A stretch of DNA of 64,000 nt from assembly GCA_009760885.1 (NCBI GenBank), contig CM019704.1, forward strand, positions 13,499,803 to 13,563,802. The letters run 5' to 3'. Each line of letters opens with the position of its first letter. The first letter of the stretch is position 1. Below, piece by piece: positions 53,095 through 64,000 of this stretch. This DNA is from Achatina immaculata. Taxonomy: Eukaryota > Mollusca > Gastropoda > Stylommatophora > Achatinidae. Both the position numbers and the translations under genes were made by a program. The notes below the pieces were generated by a model. It had not been told where the DNA came from. It worked only from the letters and a program-made list of their open reading frames with translations, and did no database searches.

Positions 53095-53306
53095 GTCATA
53101 TTGAAACTGCCCATATTGAAAGAGTATTTCAGCTCCAAACAGCCTTTATCAGTCATATTTAGGATAGTTGCAACCAGCTGTCCTAATTTAGAAATAGACA
53201 TTTTTGCTGTTAGGAAGCAAAGTTGTATGAGTGTAATTTATCCCTACACACTTGCTTCATTGATTTTGAGGAAACATTCATGAGTGAGTATACACTATCC
53301 TGTATT

Positions 53307-53312
53307 AATAAA
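53307..53312 (+). terminator. candidate polyadenylation signal
   Basis: AATAAA 213 bases after the stop codon of exon 17, with TG-rich text shortly downstream (ttggctgaatgta). This is the first canonical signal after the stop. Confidence 0.55.
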
Positions 53313-53439
53313 ATATATTGGCTGAATGTACATACCTAACAGAAATTTTCAAGTATACCCAATGTTAAATCCAGCAAGGACAGTATAGCAAATGGCACCA
53401 AGTAAAAATCAAGATTTTGGAAAGTGTTTATTAAGTCTC

Positions 53440-54212
53440 AGCAACATTTGGACTGAGATAATAAGGAAAGTTAAAACCAAACATGTCAGTCCGTAAGAAC
53501 AGCGAAGAGCAGAACCTCTATCTTAATGCAAAGAAAACTAAATTGATGACAACTGACAAAACAAACAAGGCAGCTGAAATATATATCAGTGAGGAAAGAT
53601 TGGAAGAAGTGGATAGTTTTGAATATCTTGGATCACTACTAACTAATAATGGAGATACAATGAGGGAAATTAAAAGGAGGACATCTATCACTCTTCAGAA
53701 AGTAAAACAAATAAAGAATCTGTGGAGAGGAGCAGACAGAACTACAAAAATAAGATTTTTAAGGGCATGCATCTTTCCCATTGCAACATATGCCAGTGAG
53801 ACCTGGACACTTAACAAAACAGCTGAGAAACACATAAATGCCTTTGAATGTAAATGCTACAGAAGAGTTCTCCAAATATCGTGGACACAAAAAAGAACAA
53901 ATATATCTATACTAACAAGAGCTTAATATTGAAGAAGGCTGGCTAGTAAAGAGTATTAAAGAGAGAAAACTTAAATATTTTGGACACATTAAACGTCATG
54001 ATAATTTAGAGAAGACTGTATTGGAAGGATACATAATGGGAAAAAGAAAAAGAGGAAGACCAAAACGAAGATGGCTGCAAGACATCGTTGACGATCTGCA
54101 AATGAATGCCGCAGCAGCAGGCCATCTTGCTAACAACCGAGAGGCCTACAGGAGTGCTGTTAGGGAGGCAAAGTTCCGCAAGGGACATGCAAATGAATGA
54201 ATGAATGAATGA
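53440..54212 (+). mobile_element. LINE 3' half, family X, with (TGAA)n tail
   Basis: It encodes NLYLNAKKTKLMTTDKTN, EEVDSFEYLGSLLTNNGDTM, REIKRRTSITLQKVKQIKNL, then RTTKIRFLRACIFPIATYAS and [20 protein letters not shown]. After a frameshift near 53925 come the RGRPKR...WLQD and REAKFRKGHANE end. It closes with AATGAATGAATGAATGA (54195-54211). The 147-codon part to 53926 is intact. It is 5'-truncated downstream of the RT active site. Confidence 0.92.
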
Positions 54213-55240
54213 AAACCAAACATAGTTAAAAATCTATGAGGTCGTAATTTGATGTGAAGATTTCAAATTTTTGGGTGATATTGCATTAGCACAAAGATGG
54301 GCAACAGAAAACAGGCAGATTAAATGAACTAGATAGTCAAAGTAATGAACATAAAGATTAATGTCAGCACAAGGAAAAGCATGTGAATAAAGGCAGGAAA
54401 AAATGTAATGTTGAGCCTACATAGCAACAGCTGTGTGTAGATGGATACAGTCATGGCTGTGTATTTGCTCAGCAGAAGTTTGGGTGACAAGGGGGCCTAT
54501 GGAACTGTACCATTTAAAAGGGAGTCAGATGGTGAAGAAATTGTGAGATCCACATTAGGGCTGATCATTTGTTGTACCACTTCCAATTCAAAAAGACTGG
54601 CCTGGGATAAGCTGAAATTGAAGAATTTCTGTGTCTTATCCTCCACAATAAGCTTGGAAAGAGAATGTATTACCAACTGTTGTATGCTTCTCTCTTGATC
54701 CACTTGCTGTCAGATCAGTCAGTGTTCATGACTGAAAAATGATCTGTTCACTGTTTTGCTTACTTCTCTAGGCTGTCTCTTTCTGGCCATGATGCTATGC
54801 TATAGGAACTAGCGTATGTTTTTTTTTTTTTTTAATAAGTGATCATGTTTTTTTTTTGTTATATACATTGCATGCTGACAGTGATAAGATTATCAGTACA
54901 TATGTTTCTATTGACTAATTTTTTTTTTGTTGCTTATAAGAATATGTTGTTGTGATATGTACCACAGTCTTTACTTAGTTGTTTGCATGTATAGTATTGT
55001 CTGTGCACTGTACTTGTTGTATAAGATTTATAAATGTTTTTGTGTTTTTAAATTCTTATTTTTAAAAATCTAAGACAGGTGTGAAAAGCCGTTAAAAATT
55101 ATAAATTGGTTTTGAGTAAGATAAAAGGTTGATTATATACTTATATTCAGAGGTTTAATAATTTCTCAGATGTTTATGGAATATGCTTTCTTGTGCCTTT
55201 TAGTGGAGATTTATTTTTTTTCCACTGTTTATGTGGCATT
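54213..55240. other. downstream region, nothing recognised
   Basis: AT-rich with T-runs at 54820-54834 and 54849-54858. No gene or repeat recognised. Confidence 0.4.
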
Positions 55241-55727
55241 TTAATTTAATCTAGCACAATTTTCAATTAACTGAATCAAGCACAACTTTCAGTTAACTGA
55301 ATCTAGCAAACTTTCAATTAATTGATTCTAGCAAATTTTCAGTTAACTGGTTCTAGCACAACTTTCACTTAAGTGAATCTAGCACACTTTCAGTTAACTG
55401 AATCTAGCACACTTTCAGTTAACTTAATTTAGCACACTTTCAGTTAATTTAGTACAGCTTTCAATAAAGTGAATCTAGCACAGCTTTCAGTTAAATGAAT
55501 CATTAATTGAGTCTAGCACAACTTTCAGTTGTGTGCTTTCCATTAAATGAGTCTAGCACAACTTTCATTTGTGTGCTTTCCATTAACTGAATCTAGCACA
55601 ACTTTCAGTTAAGTGACTCAAGCACAACCTTCATTTAAATGAGTCTAGCATACCTTTCAGTTAAGTGAATCTAGCACAGCTTTCAGTTAATCTAGCACAG
55701 CTTTCAATCTAGCACAGCTTTCAGTTA

Positions 55728-57145
55728 AATATATGAACTATGAAAATAGTAGGAACAGGTTTATTAATTAACTCTTTCCGTGCCAGAGAAAGAAATGCGG
55801 ACGTTCAGATGGGTGCCAGAATAAAAGCGCGGGTCTTGATCTGTATAGGGGGTATAGTTGTAAAATGGAATGGAAATTACCACTACGTACCATCTGAGAT
55901 GTCTAGATCTACTTGTCGATCTTGTATTGTGATTCTATGTTGCATTCTCGCTAAATTGATGTCTGAAATAACCTCCTAACTACTTCTCCAGTCGTCTAAA
56001 TATGTCTAGATTTAATTGGGATACATTCAAGAGCAGTGGGGTGGTCACAGGCCATGTCCATATCCCTATCTACATCATCAAAAACTGAAAATTTTCGATG
56101 TTTCTCTTCCTTTTTCTCGCTCAGCATCGCTCGTGACTAAGGACTCTTTCACCATTTTGAAAAGTGTCACCGGAAACACGGACGAAATATGTATAATCTA
56201 AATATTGCACTGCTTGTTTTATTGAAACAAATGAATTGTCACTATAACGACTATGGCACGTAACTCAGTAACCGGAAGTTCACACTATAGTGACAATGGC
56301 ACAGGATGAGTTAATGAGCACACAGTTGTGATGTTTTGGCGTGAGCCTTAATCATACAAAAACACACAGGACGAAGAAATGGAGAGAGAAGATAAAGTAT
56401 AAATTCACATGAATGTTATGTAAAAAAATAATAAATGGGAATAAAAAATAAAATAAAATAAAATGAATGGAGCACTTAGCTGTGACTTGTAAGAAGCTGT
56501 GGCTTGTAAGAGGCTGTGTTCAGAAATCCACATGGTAAAGTATGGAGAATCTTTAAATGGAGACTTGTAGTGTGTGGTAGGTGGCTCATAAATAAAGAGG
56601 GGGGAACCATGAAGAGGAGAAAGAGTAATACATTGGTAATCTAGCTGGAATAGATGATTATAATTGGGGTAGAGGGGTTATAATGTGATGCTGTGAGGAG
56701 GTTCTGAGCATTACAGGTGAGAAGAGAGTAGGACTTTGTGCAGAGGGATTGTGATAGTGGAAGAGGGGAATGTTAGGTGTAGCTGAATAACAAGCTCAAA
56801 CTATGTGGTTCCATTGTCCCATATTCCTGAATGTAGCGTTTCTTAAGTGCTCTCCACAACTCTCCATTTAAACATTATCCACACTTCACCATGTGCATTT
56901 CTGAACACAGCCTCTTACAAGTCACAGCTAAGTGGTCCATTCATTTTATTTTATTTTATTCTATTTTTTTTTTTTCATTCATTTTTTTTTTACATAGCAT
57001 TCATGTGAATTTGTACTTTATCTTCTCTCTCTATTTCTTCATCCTGTGTGTTTTTGTATGATTAAGGTTCATGCCAAAACGTCACAACTGTGTGCTCGTT
57101 AATTAATAAAGCTGTTCCTATTTTTTTCCTAGTTCATATATTTTG
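55728..57145. mobile_element. foldback element with ~290-bp inverted arms
   Basis: The left arm (55728-55767 joined to 56315-56570) and right arm (56852-57145) are reverse complements. Both ends read AAATATATGAACTA..., and both contain cacaactgtgtgctc, tgtgtgtttttgtatgattaagg and aagaggctgtgttcagaaat. The left arm has a 16-bp internal duplication (gctgtg(a)cttgtaaga). The loop (56571-56851) is G-rich and non-coding. A terminal fragment of the same family lies at 6661-6715. Confidence 0.9.
55768..56314 (-). mobile_element. piggyBac-type MITE, copy F (internally deleted)
   Basis: TTAA at 55768-55771 and 56311-56314. The left terminus is CTCTTTCCGTGCC and the right GGCACAGGATGAG. It is 547 bp, about 150 bp shorter than copies C-E, lacking part of the AT-rich half. 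The uninterrupted right arm of the host foldback shows a single TTAA at the matching spot, confirming TTAA duplication. Confidence 0.93.
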
Positions 57146-57395
57146 TTATCACAGCTTTACTGCAGTGGTTTCATGTATAGTTATATACTTATACATTAAA
57201 CTTTCAGTTAAGTGAGTCAAGCACAGTTTTCAATTAACAGAATCTAGCACAACTTTCAGTTAAGGGAACCTAGCACAGCTTTCAATTAAGTGAATCTAGC
57301 ACAGCTTTCAGTTAAGTGACTAAAGCACAACTTTCATTTAAGTGAATCTAGTACAACTTTCAATTAAGTGAATCAGGCACAACTTTCAACTCTCC

Positions 57396-58260
57396 GTGGA
57401 TTTTCTTTGGTAGGTTTCAGTGTTAGAATATCATGCTTTCACTCAGTCTGTTAAAATTATTCTTCTTCTTCCAGCTTCCATGGTTTATTGTTACAGACAT
57501 TTATATTGATTGTGCAGTCTTTTGTAGGTCATGTTTTGCATCCTAAAGTTTGTCTTCAAGTGCAGCTTAATGTGGCCAGAAGTGGGTTTGGACTTGTTGG
57601 TAGAGGGAAGTCCATTGGAATATATAATTCAGTCTCCCAGCTGTTCTCAGCTACATAACATAAGTTGCCTCTGATATTGTTCCATAAAGAAAATAGACAC
57701 ATTGTTTAGTTAAATGTGTTCAACTTCAGAATGCAGTCAAATTTTGTGAACTGAAAGTTGTGTGAAACAAGAACTTTGTAGTTCATTCATTGTCTTAATG
57801 CCAATATTTAAGTGAATGGATAGTTCTTCTCCAGGTTACTATACTTACATGTCTTCTTGTAGTAGTAATGGTTATTATTATCACTGAAAGCAGTTTGAAG
57901 CAGGTAGCTGCATTTTCTCCCTACCTGAAAAAACACCTTGACATCATTCACCAACCCATCATGATTTTCCTGATTAGCTCAGTGAGAGCAAGACTCGTAC
58001 ATCCAGAAACTTTGCAGAAGATGAACTTATTTTGATGATCTTATGCTCAAAAGGCATTGAAAAATTTGAAATCAGAAAACCGTTTAGAAAAACAAAGAAT
58101 AAAAATACATTGGAATTGAGTCCAAGTTTAGTTGTCCTCATTTTTGGTATTCATTCAGAACATGAAAATGTTTGCTCATTACCGTTAAGATAATGAGGTA
58201 TTTTAAAAATTTTGTTTTGGTACACAATGACTAAAATAAATACAGCCATATTCTTTGGTT
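57396..58260. other. downstream region, nothing recognised
   Basis: No gene, transposon protein or clear repeat seen. Confidence 0.4.
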
Positions 58261-58267
58261 TTCATTA

Positions 58268-58287
58268 ATATATATATATATATATAC
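58268..58287. repeat. (TA)n microsatellite
   Basis: TATATATATATATATATATA, ten repeats. Confidence 0.95.
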
Positions 58288-59590
58288 ATCTCATTTTTTT
58301 ATACTTTCCAAAAGTACCTTGCTTGATAATTTTCATTTATATACTGTGGATTTTTTTTTTAATGTGCATGAATACAACTTCTGCACTATTGGATGGTAGG
58401 TATTCAGACTGGCAAAGATTATTGTGACTGATAATTAGGTTTCTGTTCATTTTGTTCTCTGAGAAGGTGAGAAAAAGAAGAAACACAGAAGATGCTGTGT
58501 GTCTTTGCCTAGGATCTGGACAGTCCATCATTCTTTACAAAAATCCCCATATATGGTGTCCAGTAAACTACCTGCTGTGCAGGTGACCTACCTTCAGGCC
58601 CATGGCAGTCCACTGAAGGGGGCAGTTCCATTGTGACCTCACCTATCAGGACAGCCCAGTTTCACCATGACAGGGGTAACAGCACTGAATCCAATTTTTT
58701 TTTTTGTGGCTTAAATTTGAGTGCATCTGTATATTAATATCACAGTGCTTCTGTATATTGTAACTTCCACTATAAAAAATGTGTATCCTGTTTTCATCTC
58801 TGCCATTGATTCTGCTTTGTTTGAGCTTGGGCCTATCTCAAAGCATTATTCAGAATGTATAAGAGCATCCACATAAATGACAGCATTCATCTACAGTGCT
58901 CTTCAAAATGAGGATTTTTTTTTTTTTTGAAATTGTGGAACAGGTTAACATACAGCTATTTTTAACTGTTCTGGTGATTGATTAAGTAGTCTGTGAATTA
59001 TCCTTGGATCACTGTAAATCTTATCTTCATTTAAAAGATAATATTCATAAAGCTGTTAATGACCTCAAAGAATTGTTTTCATGTGGGAATCCAATGGAAA
59101 TTTACTAACTTAACTGAGAAACATGCTGCTATCATTTAAAATTATAAGTAAAAGGCATTTTAGAAGTTGGGATTTTTTAAAAAAAGCACAATGGAACATC
59201 AGATAAAGTTATGACCTACTGTTCTTTTTTTCACAGGTGTAGAAGTTATTAAGTTCATATAATGTAGTAACCATTTTTTTGTGGAGGGGGGGAGCAATTT
59301 ATGACAGAAATGACTGACAGATGTTCTGTGCTTGTTGAGGCATTAATGCAGATTCTTCATCACTCATATGAGCGAATAATAAGGCTCTTGTAATTTAATT
59401 TCTTGTTGCTTATAGGAGATATGAGTCCTTGCAGTAGTGAATCTTACTTAGAAGCCTGGCATGGCAGCCATAACTGTAAGCTGTGAGAAATTTTAAAAAC
59501 ACTGCCACAAATATTTTGTGCCTAATCTCATCACTCTCCTGGACATGAGAGGAGCAAGTAGTTCATTCTCATTGACATTCACAAAAACAA
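58288..59590. other. downstream region, nothing recognised
   Basis: T-runs at 58350-58361, 58697-58706 and 58916-58929. A less AT-rich patch at 58555-58690 has no ORF or motif. Confidence 0.4.
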
Positions 59591-59719
59591 GATTAAAAAC
59601 TCATGTTAAATTTGTAGTCGAGTTTAAAGGGATTGTCGGCCACCATTTGGGATAGATATCTCTGTGATCAGGGCATGATGTCAGTGTTTAAAAATGCTTT
59701 GTTTATGTTTTTTTTTTTA

Positions 59720-60195
59720 GGTCTGACCATACAACGCTGTGGTCCAGTACTTTGCTGTGCAAAAGCAGTATTGTTTTCCATTTGTAAACATTTGTATCTG
59801 AAACCATAAACGGAAACTACCTTTATGTAAATAATGTTCCCTTATTTGTTGTTATTCTTGTCCAATATGCACTAGACGTATGCAGGAGACCATGAATGCA
59901 TGTTTATATCTAAAAAAATTGGTACCTGCAAGAGACTGAGTCTAAGTGACAGAATTTCTGTGTCATGACCTTGTTCCCTTACTGAGTGTCATGATTCTCA
60001 GTCAGGCAGTCATTGATTTGCTCTCAAACAAGATAGCAGAGTTCATTAACTTGCTACTCTCTCGTGACTGGACGGTTGATTTACTTACCGCAGGCCATGG
60101 TTCAGGTCTCGGGTCATTTTTCTTTCTCTCACATCGAAATGTGCTTTGTCTATGAGTTGTCAAGGCCTAACCATACAGTACTCTGCTGTATTACT
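59720..60195 (+). repeat. diverged single copy of the tRNA-like palindrome family
   Basis: 59860-60170 matches the right arm at 51040-51390 in order: gcaggagacc.tg.atg.atgttt, aaattggtacctgc.agagactgagtctaag, gacagaatttctgtgtcatgacc, tactctctcgtgactggacggttg, tcgggtcatttttctttctctcaca and gtgctttgtctat. It is flanked by the direct repeat ggtctgaccatacaacgctgtggt (59721) and ggcctaaccatacagtactctgct (60167), which may delimit the element. Confidence 0.8.
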
Positions 60196-61185
60196 TTGAA
60201 GTCATATAGGCACCATTCTGTCATTCACACACGAAAAAGAAAGATTTTTTAAAAAAAACTTTCTTTTTATTTTAATATGCCATATTTTCATCAAGACATT
60301 TGCTGAAATACTGTTTTTATAAGTGTCCACACTGTTATATATATAGTTAAAAAAAAAAAAAAAAGTAAAGGCAACCCTGTCATGCTTTAGAGGCACATAG
60401 GATTATGGTGTTAGTGACCATATTTTCCTTGACCTGTCAGCACACTAGTTTTATCTAGCTGCTTGTATATTAATTCATTTCAGTGACATTTTAACTATTA
60501 CTACATGAGCATGGTTCCATGATGTCTCAGATCATGTTCTAACATTTACCTAGAAGGGGTGAGAATCTACTGTACTTCTGTAATTTCAGTTGTCAATTGC
60601 AGTATCTATATAATTTTGTTTCTGCAGTAATTTAAAGTCATAAAACACAAACACAAGCAAAAACATAAAGTAGTAATTCCTAATGCAAATTTGAGTATGT
60701 CATTTTTATGTGATATCTAAATAGAAAATGTCCTTCAGTAAATGAATGAAAAATGTATTTATGGAAAGAAAGAAAAAAAAAAGACTTGAGAATTGCTTCA
60801 CTTGTTTTATGTGTATTTATGTTGTTTGTGTGTGTGAATGGGAAGGCTTATTTTCTTTGGTCTATAAGTATTTCATGTATTTCTTGGACTACAAAATATA
60901 GGTTTATATGAGGTAACAAAACTGCTTGGAAGCTGTGAGGTATAATCTAATTAGCACTATTTGTAATACAGGGGCAGCCAACTGGACACCCACCCTCTCT
61001 TTTTTTTTGGGGGGAGGTGAGGAGGGGGGAATAAAACCTTGTGTTGTGGATCAGTTGAGTACACTTGTAAATTAGCAATATTTGGTACATTTAAAAATGT
61101 AATTATTCTAAAGATGCAATTTAGAGAAAAATTGTAAATTGTAAACTGTTTTTTCAAAAATGTTCATATTGAATTCAGTGAATCA
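60196..61185. other. downstream region, nothing recognised
   Basis: AT-rich with an A-run at 60349-60364 and a T/G-run at 61002-61030. No gene. Confidence 0.4.
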
Positions 61186-61189
61186 AATA

Positions 61190-61905
61190 CAGTGGTACCT
61201 CAGGTCACGAACTTAATTCGTTCTTTGACTCCGTTCTCGAACCGAAACAATTTTTCCCATTGAAATTAATGGAGTTCCAGTTAATCCATTCACCCGCCCC
61301 AGAAACATTTTTTTTTTTTTTTTACTTTTTTTATGTATTTATGTGTGGCAAAAATATATAATATAAAATATACAGTCTGACTTTACCTTTGTGGTTGATA
61401 GTTGCTGGCACTGGTAGATGGTAGAGGAGGAGAAGGAAGACTACTCCTTTGAAGGAGAGTCCCATTCCATAATAAAGTTGGGCAATTGTGTAGGTATTTC
61501 TGGTGTTTTTTCTCTTTTTTTGTATCCTGGGAAGTGGTTCGATTGCTGGCTCGGTGGCTGGTGTTTTCAGAAGATAACAATCCGGAGACATTTGTCTTTT
61601 TCTTTTTTGGCTAATTTTCTGAAAAATGAGTAATCACATTGTCATTTAAAGTGTCCACTGCTCTGCTGGTCACAGTTTTGTCAGGGCGCATCTTTGTTCT
61701 TTAAGATTGTACAGATCGTAGATTTAGCTATGCCGTACTGCTTGGCAAGATCGGAAACACGAACACCATTCTCATGTTTAGTTATTATTTCCTTCTTCGT
61801 TTCTACTGTAATATGCTCAGGCTTCTTTACACCACTGTCACTAACACTTTTCACTTTCTTGGGAGCCATAATGAGGGTTAATTTAATGCAAAAAGCAAAA
61901 AACAA
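61190..61905 (-). mobile_element. Tigger/pogo element, internally deleted
   Basis: One terminus, CAGTGGTACCTCAGGTCACG (61190, preceded by TA), is the classic Tigger end. From 61869 the minus strand reads MAPKKVKSVSDSGVKKPEHI then TVETKKEIITKHENGVRVSD, LAKQYGIAKSTICTILKNKD, the first HTH of a Tigger transposase. The frame ends at 61681, and the DDE domain is absent from the 490 bases before the terminus, so the interior has been deleted. The other terminus could not be found. Confidence 0.85.
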
Positions 61906-63365
61906 AAAAAAATTGTATCAAGAACAATGCAATGACAAACAGTGGGGGTTTAAACAGGGGCCCACAGCCAAAATGAGGTTTCTGTCCTAGATATAGAGTA
62001 TCTAGAAACATCAGATAGTGTTGTAACACAAAACAAACTTTTACAGATGGGCGTCCTTAGTTTAACTCTACAATACACTTTCACATTGTTTGAGTTTGGT
62101 TTTTAAAAAAACAAATCTTCAAATATAGTATATGAAGATGATGAAATCATGAAAAGTGCATTTATGAATTCAGGATATATCGGTAAGTCATACTTACTGT
62201 GAAAAAAAAAGCACTGAGAAATAATTGAGCTTCTCTTACAAGTCAGATGCATCTTGAAAATACAGCCACTCCATCTGCAAGTGTTCTGTCACTTCATCTG
62301 TACAAATGAAGGAAGGAGAAGAAATGATATTTTGAAATCTTGGGACTAAATCTTAGAATATTTCTCTAATGATATTTTGAAATCTTGGGGCTAAATCTCA
62401 GAATATTTCTCTAATTCTCATATCTAATTCCTTACTTCTTAAAGCAGTTGAACATTGTGCTTCTACAGAAATGGAAATTATTGGAAGTGTACTTTTTTTT
62501 TTTTTTAGCTTAAATTCACATTTTGAAAATATTACTTCAAAGTAAAATTAATATCATGTGATGATCATTGTCACCTTCAGATCATCATTATTTTTAACTC
62601 ACTGAAACCTTCTGCCCAAAGTTTCTTATAATCATCCATCTTGACAAGGAAACATAGTTGCCTCCACAGATCCCATCAGCAGCAGAAGTTGTCTCCACAG
62701 TTTTTCATCCATGTTTTTTTTTTCCCTGGGGCCAACTTTGGCTGTTATGTCTGTGTAGAAGGTACAGATTGCAGATTGCATGCTGGAGTCCAGAGACTGT
62801 TTCAACACCTGCTGAGTGAGTGTGTACAGCTTTCACTTTATGTAGATGGATTTGTAGTGTGTGTCCTTGAGGTATTCACTTAGACTGCCAAAATTAGCAT
62901 ATCCACTAATCAGTAATACAGTCAGCTAGTATTCACATCCTGCTGTGATTGTATATCACATTCAAGATTGAACATTGTTTTCAAATTAATCCCATAATCT
63001 GTATCAGTCATTTTATTTTAGTATTATAGGAAAAAAACTCAGCATCTTTGACTTTATAAGTCACAAAGTCCTGTGATACATTCCATTTAAATAGACAACT
63101 CCATTACCAAAATGTGTATTCAACCTTCAGATACTTCCTTTAATATTTTAACATGAATCCATAGTCTTCAAAGTAAAAACTTCAGATATTCAGTTCATTA
63201 CTTTTAAAAATCATTGAACTTCAAAAGAAACAGAAAATATTTCAGGTTTTATTTTTTTTGTTTTGTCAGCTTAGATTCACACAAAAAAATTGTAATGTGA
63301 AGTAATTACTTCACTGTACAACAGCTAGTTTCATCTTCAGATTAAAAATTCCATTCAGATGCCCT
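61906..63365. other. downstream region, nothing recognised
   Basis: A 36-base phrase (aatgatattttgaaatcttggg.ctaaatct.agaatatttctct) is duplicated in tandem at 62322-62417. The plus-strand open frame at 62641-62883 (80 codons) has no motif. No gene called. Confidence 0.45.
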
Positions 63366-63369
63366 TAAA

Positions 63370-64000
63370 CAAAACCTCTATCTTAATGCAAAGAAAACTA
63401 AATTGATGACAACTGACAAAACAAACAAGGCGGCTGAAATATGTATCAATGAGGACAAAAATGAAAGAAGTGGAGTTTTGAATATCTTGGATCACTGCTA
63501 ACTAATAATAAGGGAAATTAAAAGGAGAACATCAGTCGCTCTTCAAAAAGTAAAACAACTAAAGAATCTGTGGAGAGGAACAGACAGAACCACAAAAATA
63601 AGATTTTTAAGGGCATGCATCTTTCCCATCGCAGCATATGCCTGTGAGACCTGGACAATTAATAAAACAGCTGAGAAACACATAAATGCCCTTTACTGTA
63701 AATGCTACAGAAGAGTTCTTCATATATCATGGACACAAAAAAGAACATATATATCCATACTACAAGAACTTAATATTGAAGAAGGTTGGCTAGTAAAGAG
63801 GATTAAACAGAAAACTTAAATATTTTGGACATATTAAATGTCGTGATTATCTAGAGAAGACCATCTTGGAAAGGTACATAATGGGAAAAATAAAGAGGAA
63901 GATCAAGGTGAAGATGGCTACAAGACATTGTTGATAATCTGCAAATGGATGTATCAGCAGCAGGGCATCTTGCTTACAACCAAGAGGCCTACAGGAGAGC
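63370..64000 (+). mobile_element. LINE 3' half, family X, cut by the window edge
   Basis: Nearly collinear with 53512-54140, from aacctctatcttaatgcaaag through [36 protein letters not shown] and the frame-shifted GHLAYNQEAYRRA end. Small deletions (for example near 63478 and 63508) break the frame. The two copies begin at nearly the same point of the element (63370 against ~53505). Confidence 0.9.

Larger units (their letters stand above)
55240..57395. repeat. degenerate ~24-bp satellite, split by a foldback element
   Basis: The unit is approximately ATCTAGCACAACTTTCAGTTAACTGA. It runs from about 55245 to 55727, with some longer units carrying 'tgtgtgctttccattaa', and resumes from 57195 to 57390. 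The intervening 1.42 kb is the foldback element below, plus about 50 bases. Copies differ by roughly 10-25 percent, so the array is old. Confidence 0.9.

Noticed and set aside
62641..62883. An 80-codon frame downstream of the gene
   Set aside because: No motif, no supporting splice structure, and not linked to another exon. Could be chance.

Overview
This is a window of animal nuclear DNA. It is AT-rich, intron-dominated and full of decayed transposons. The one host gene I can support is a plus-strand gene for a TTLL3/TTLL8-type tubulin glycine ligase. Its coding exons run from about 3.3 kb to 53.1 kb. I assembled 17 exons by hand from splice sites. Every junction keeps phase, and reading from the first in-frame Met (3361) gives about 1,099 residues ending in TAA at 53092-53094. 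The repeat mix (piggyBac-type MITEs, mariner, Tc1, Tigger/pogo, Helitron, Penelope-like and several LINE families) suggests an invertebrate, perhaps a mollusc. That assignment is inference only. No prokaryotic operon, CRISPR array or rRNA gene is present.

Layout. 0-3.3 kb: upstream region with a possible short 5' exon, a 60-bp satellite, a LINE fragment and one copy of an unclassified ~330-bp repeat. 3.3-14.8 kb: exons 1-8, with a Tc1 relic in intron 2 and a truncated piggyBac-type MITE in intron 4. 14.8-25.4 kb: exons 9-10 between large introns that hold a mariner with a LINE fragment inside it, a Helitron end, a MITE nested in a sister MITE, and a Tigger relic. 25.4-36.6 kb: exons 11-13. 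Their introns carry a second mariner, a 40-bp satellite with 120-bp higher-order structure, a Tc1 scrap joined to a Penelope-like element, and a >1.1-kb repeat present as two inverted copies that flank exons 11 and 12. 36.6-53.1 kb: exons 14-17, a second Tc1 with both ends intact, a nearly full-length but dead RNase H-type LINE (46.0-49.95 kb), and a ~0.9-kb palindrome with tRNA-like segments in each arm. 53.1-64 kb: downstream of the gene, with LINE 3' ends, a satellite split by a foldback element that is itself split by a MITE, a deleted Tigger, and long stretches with nothing recognisable.

How the parts relate. The glycylase exons form one transcription unit that should add glycine to tubulin tails in cilia. 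Everything else is transposon or satellite DNA sitting in its introns or flanks. The most informative features are structural: nested insertions with readable target duplications, empty-site comparisons, and inverted repeats flanking exons.

I found no convincing previously undescribed functional system. The best candidates for something undescribed are the ~330-bp interspersed repeat family, the tRNA-like palindromic family, and the TTAA-flanked MITE family.
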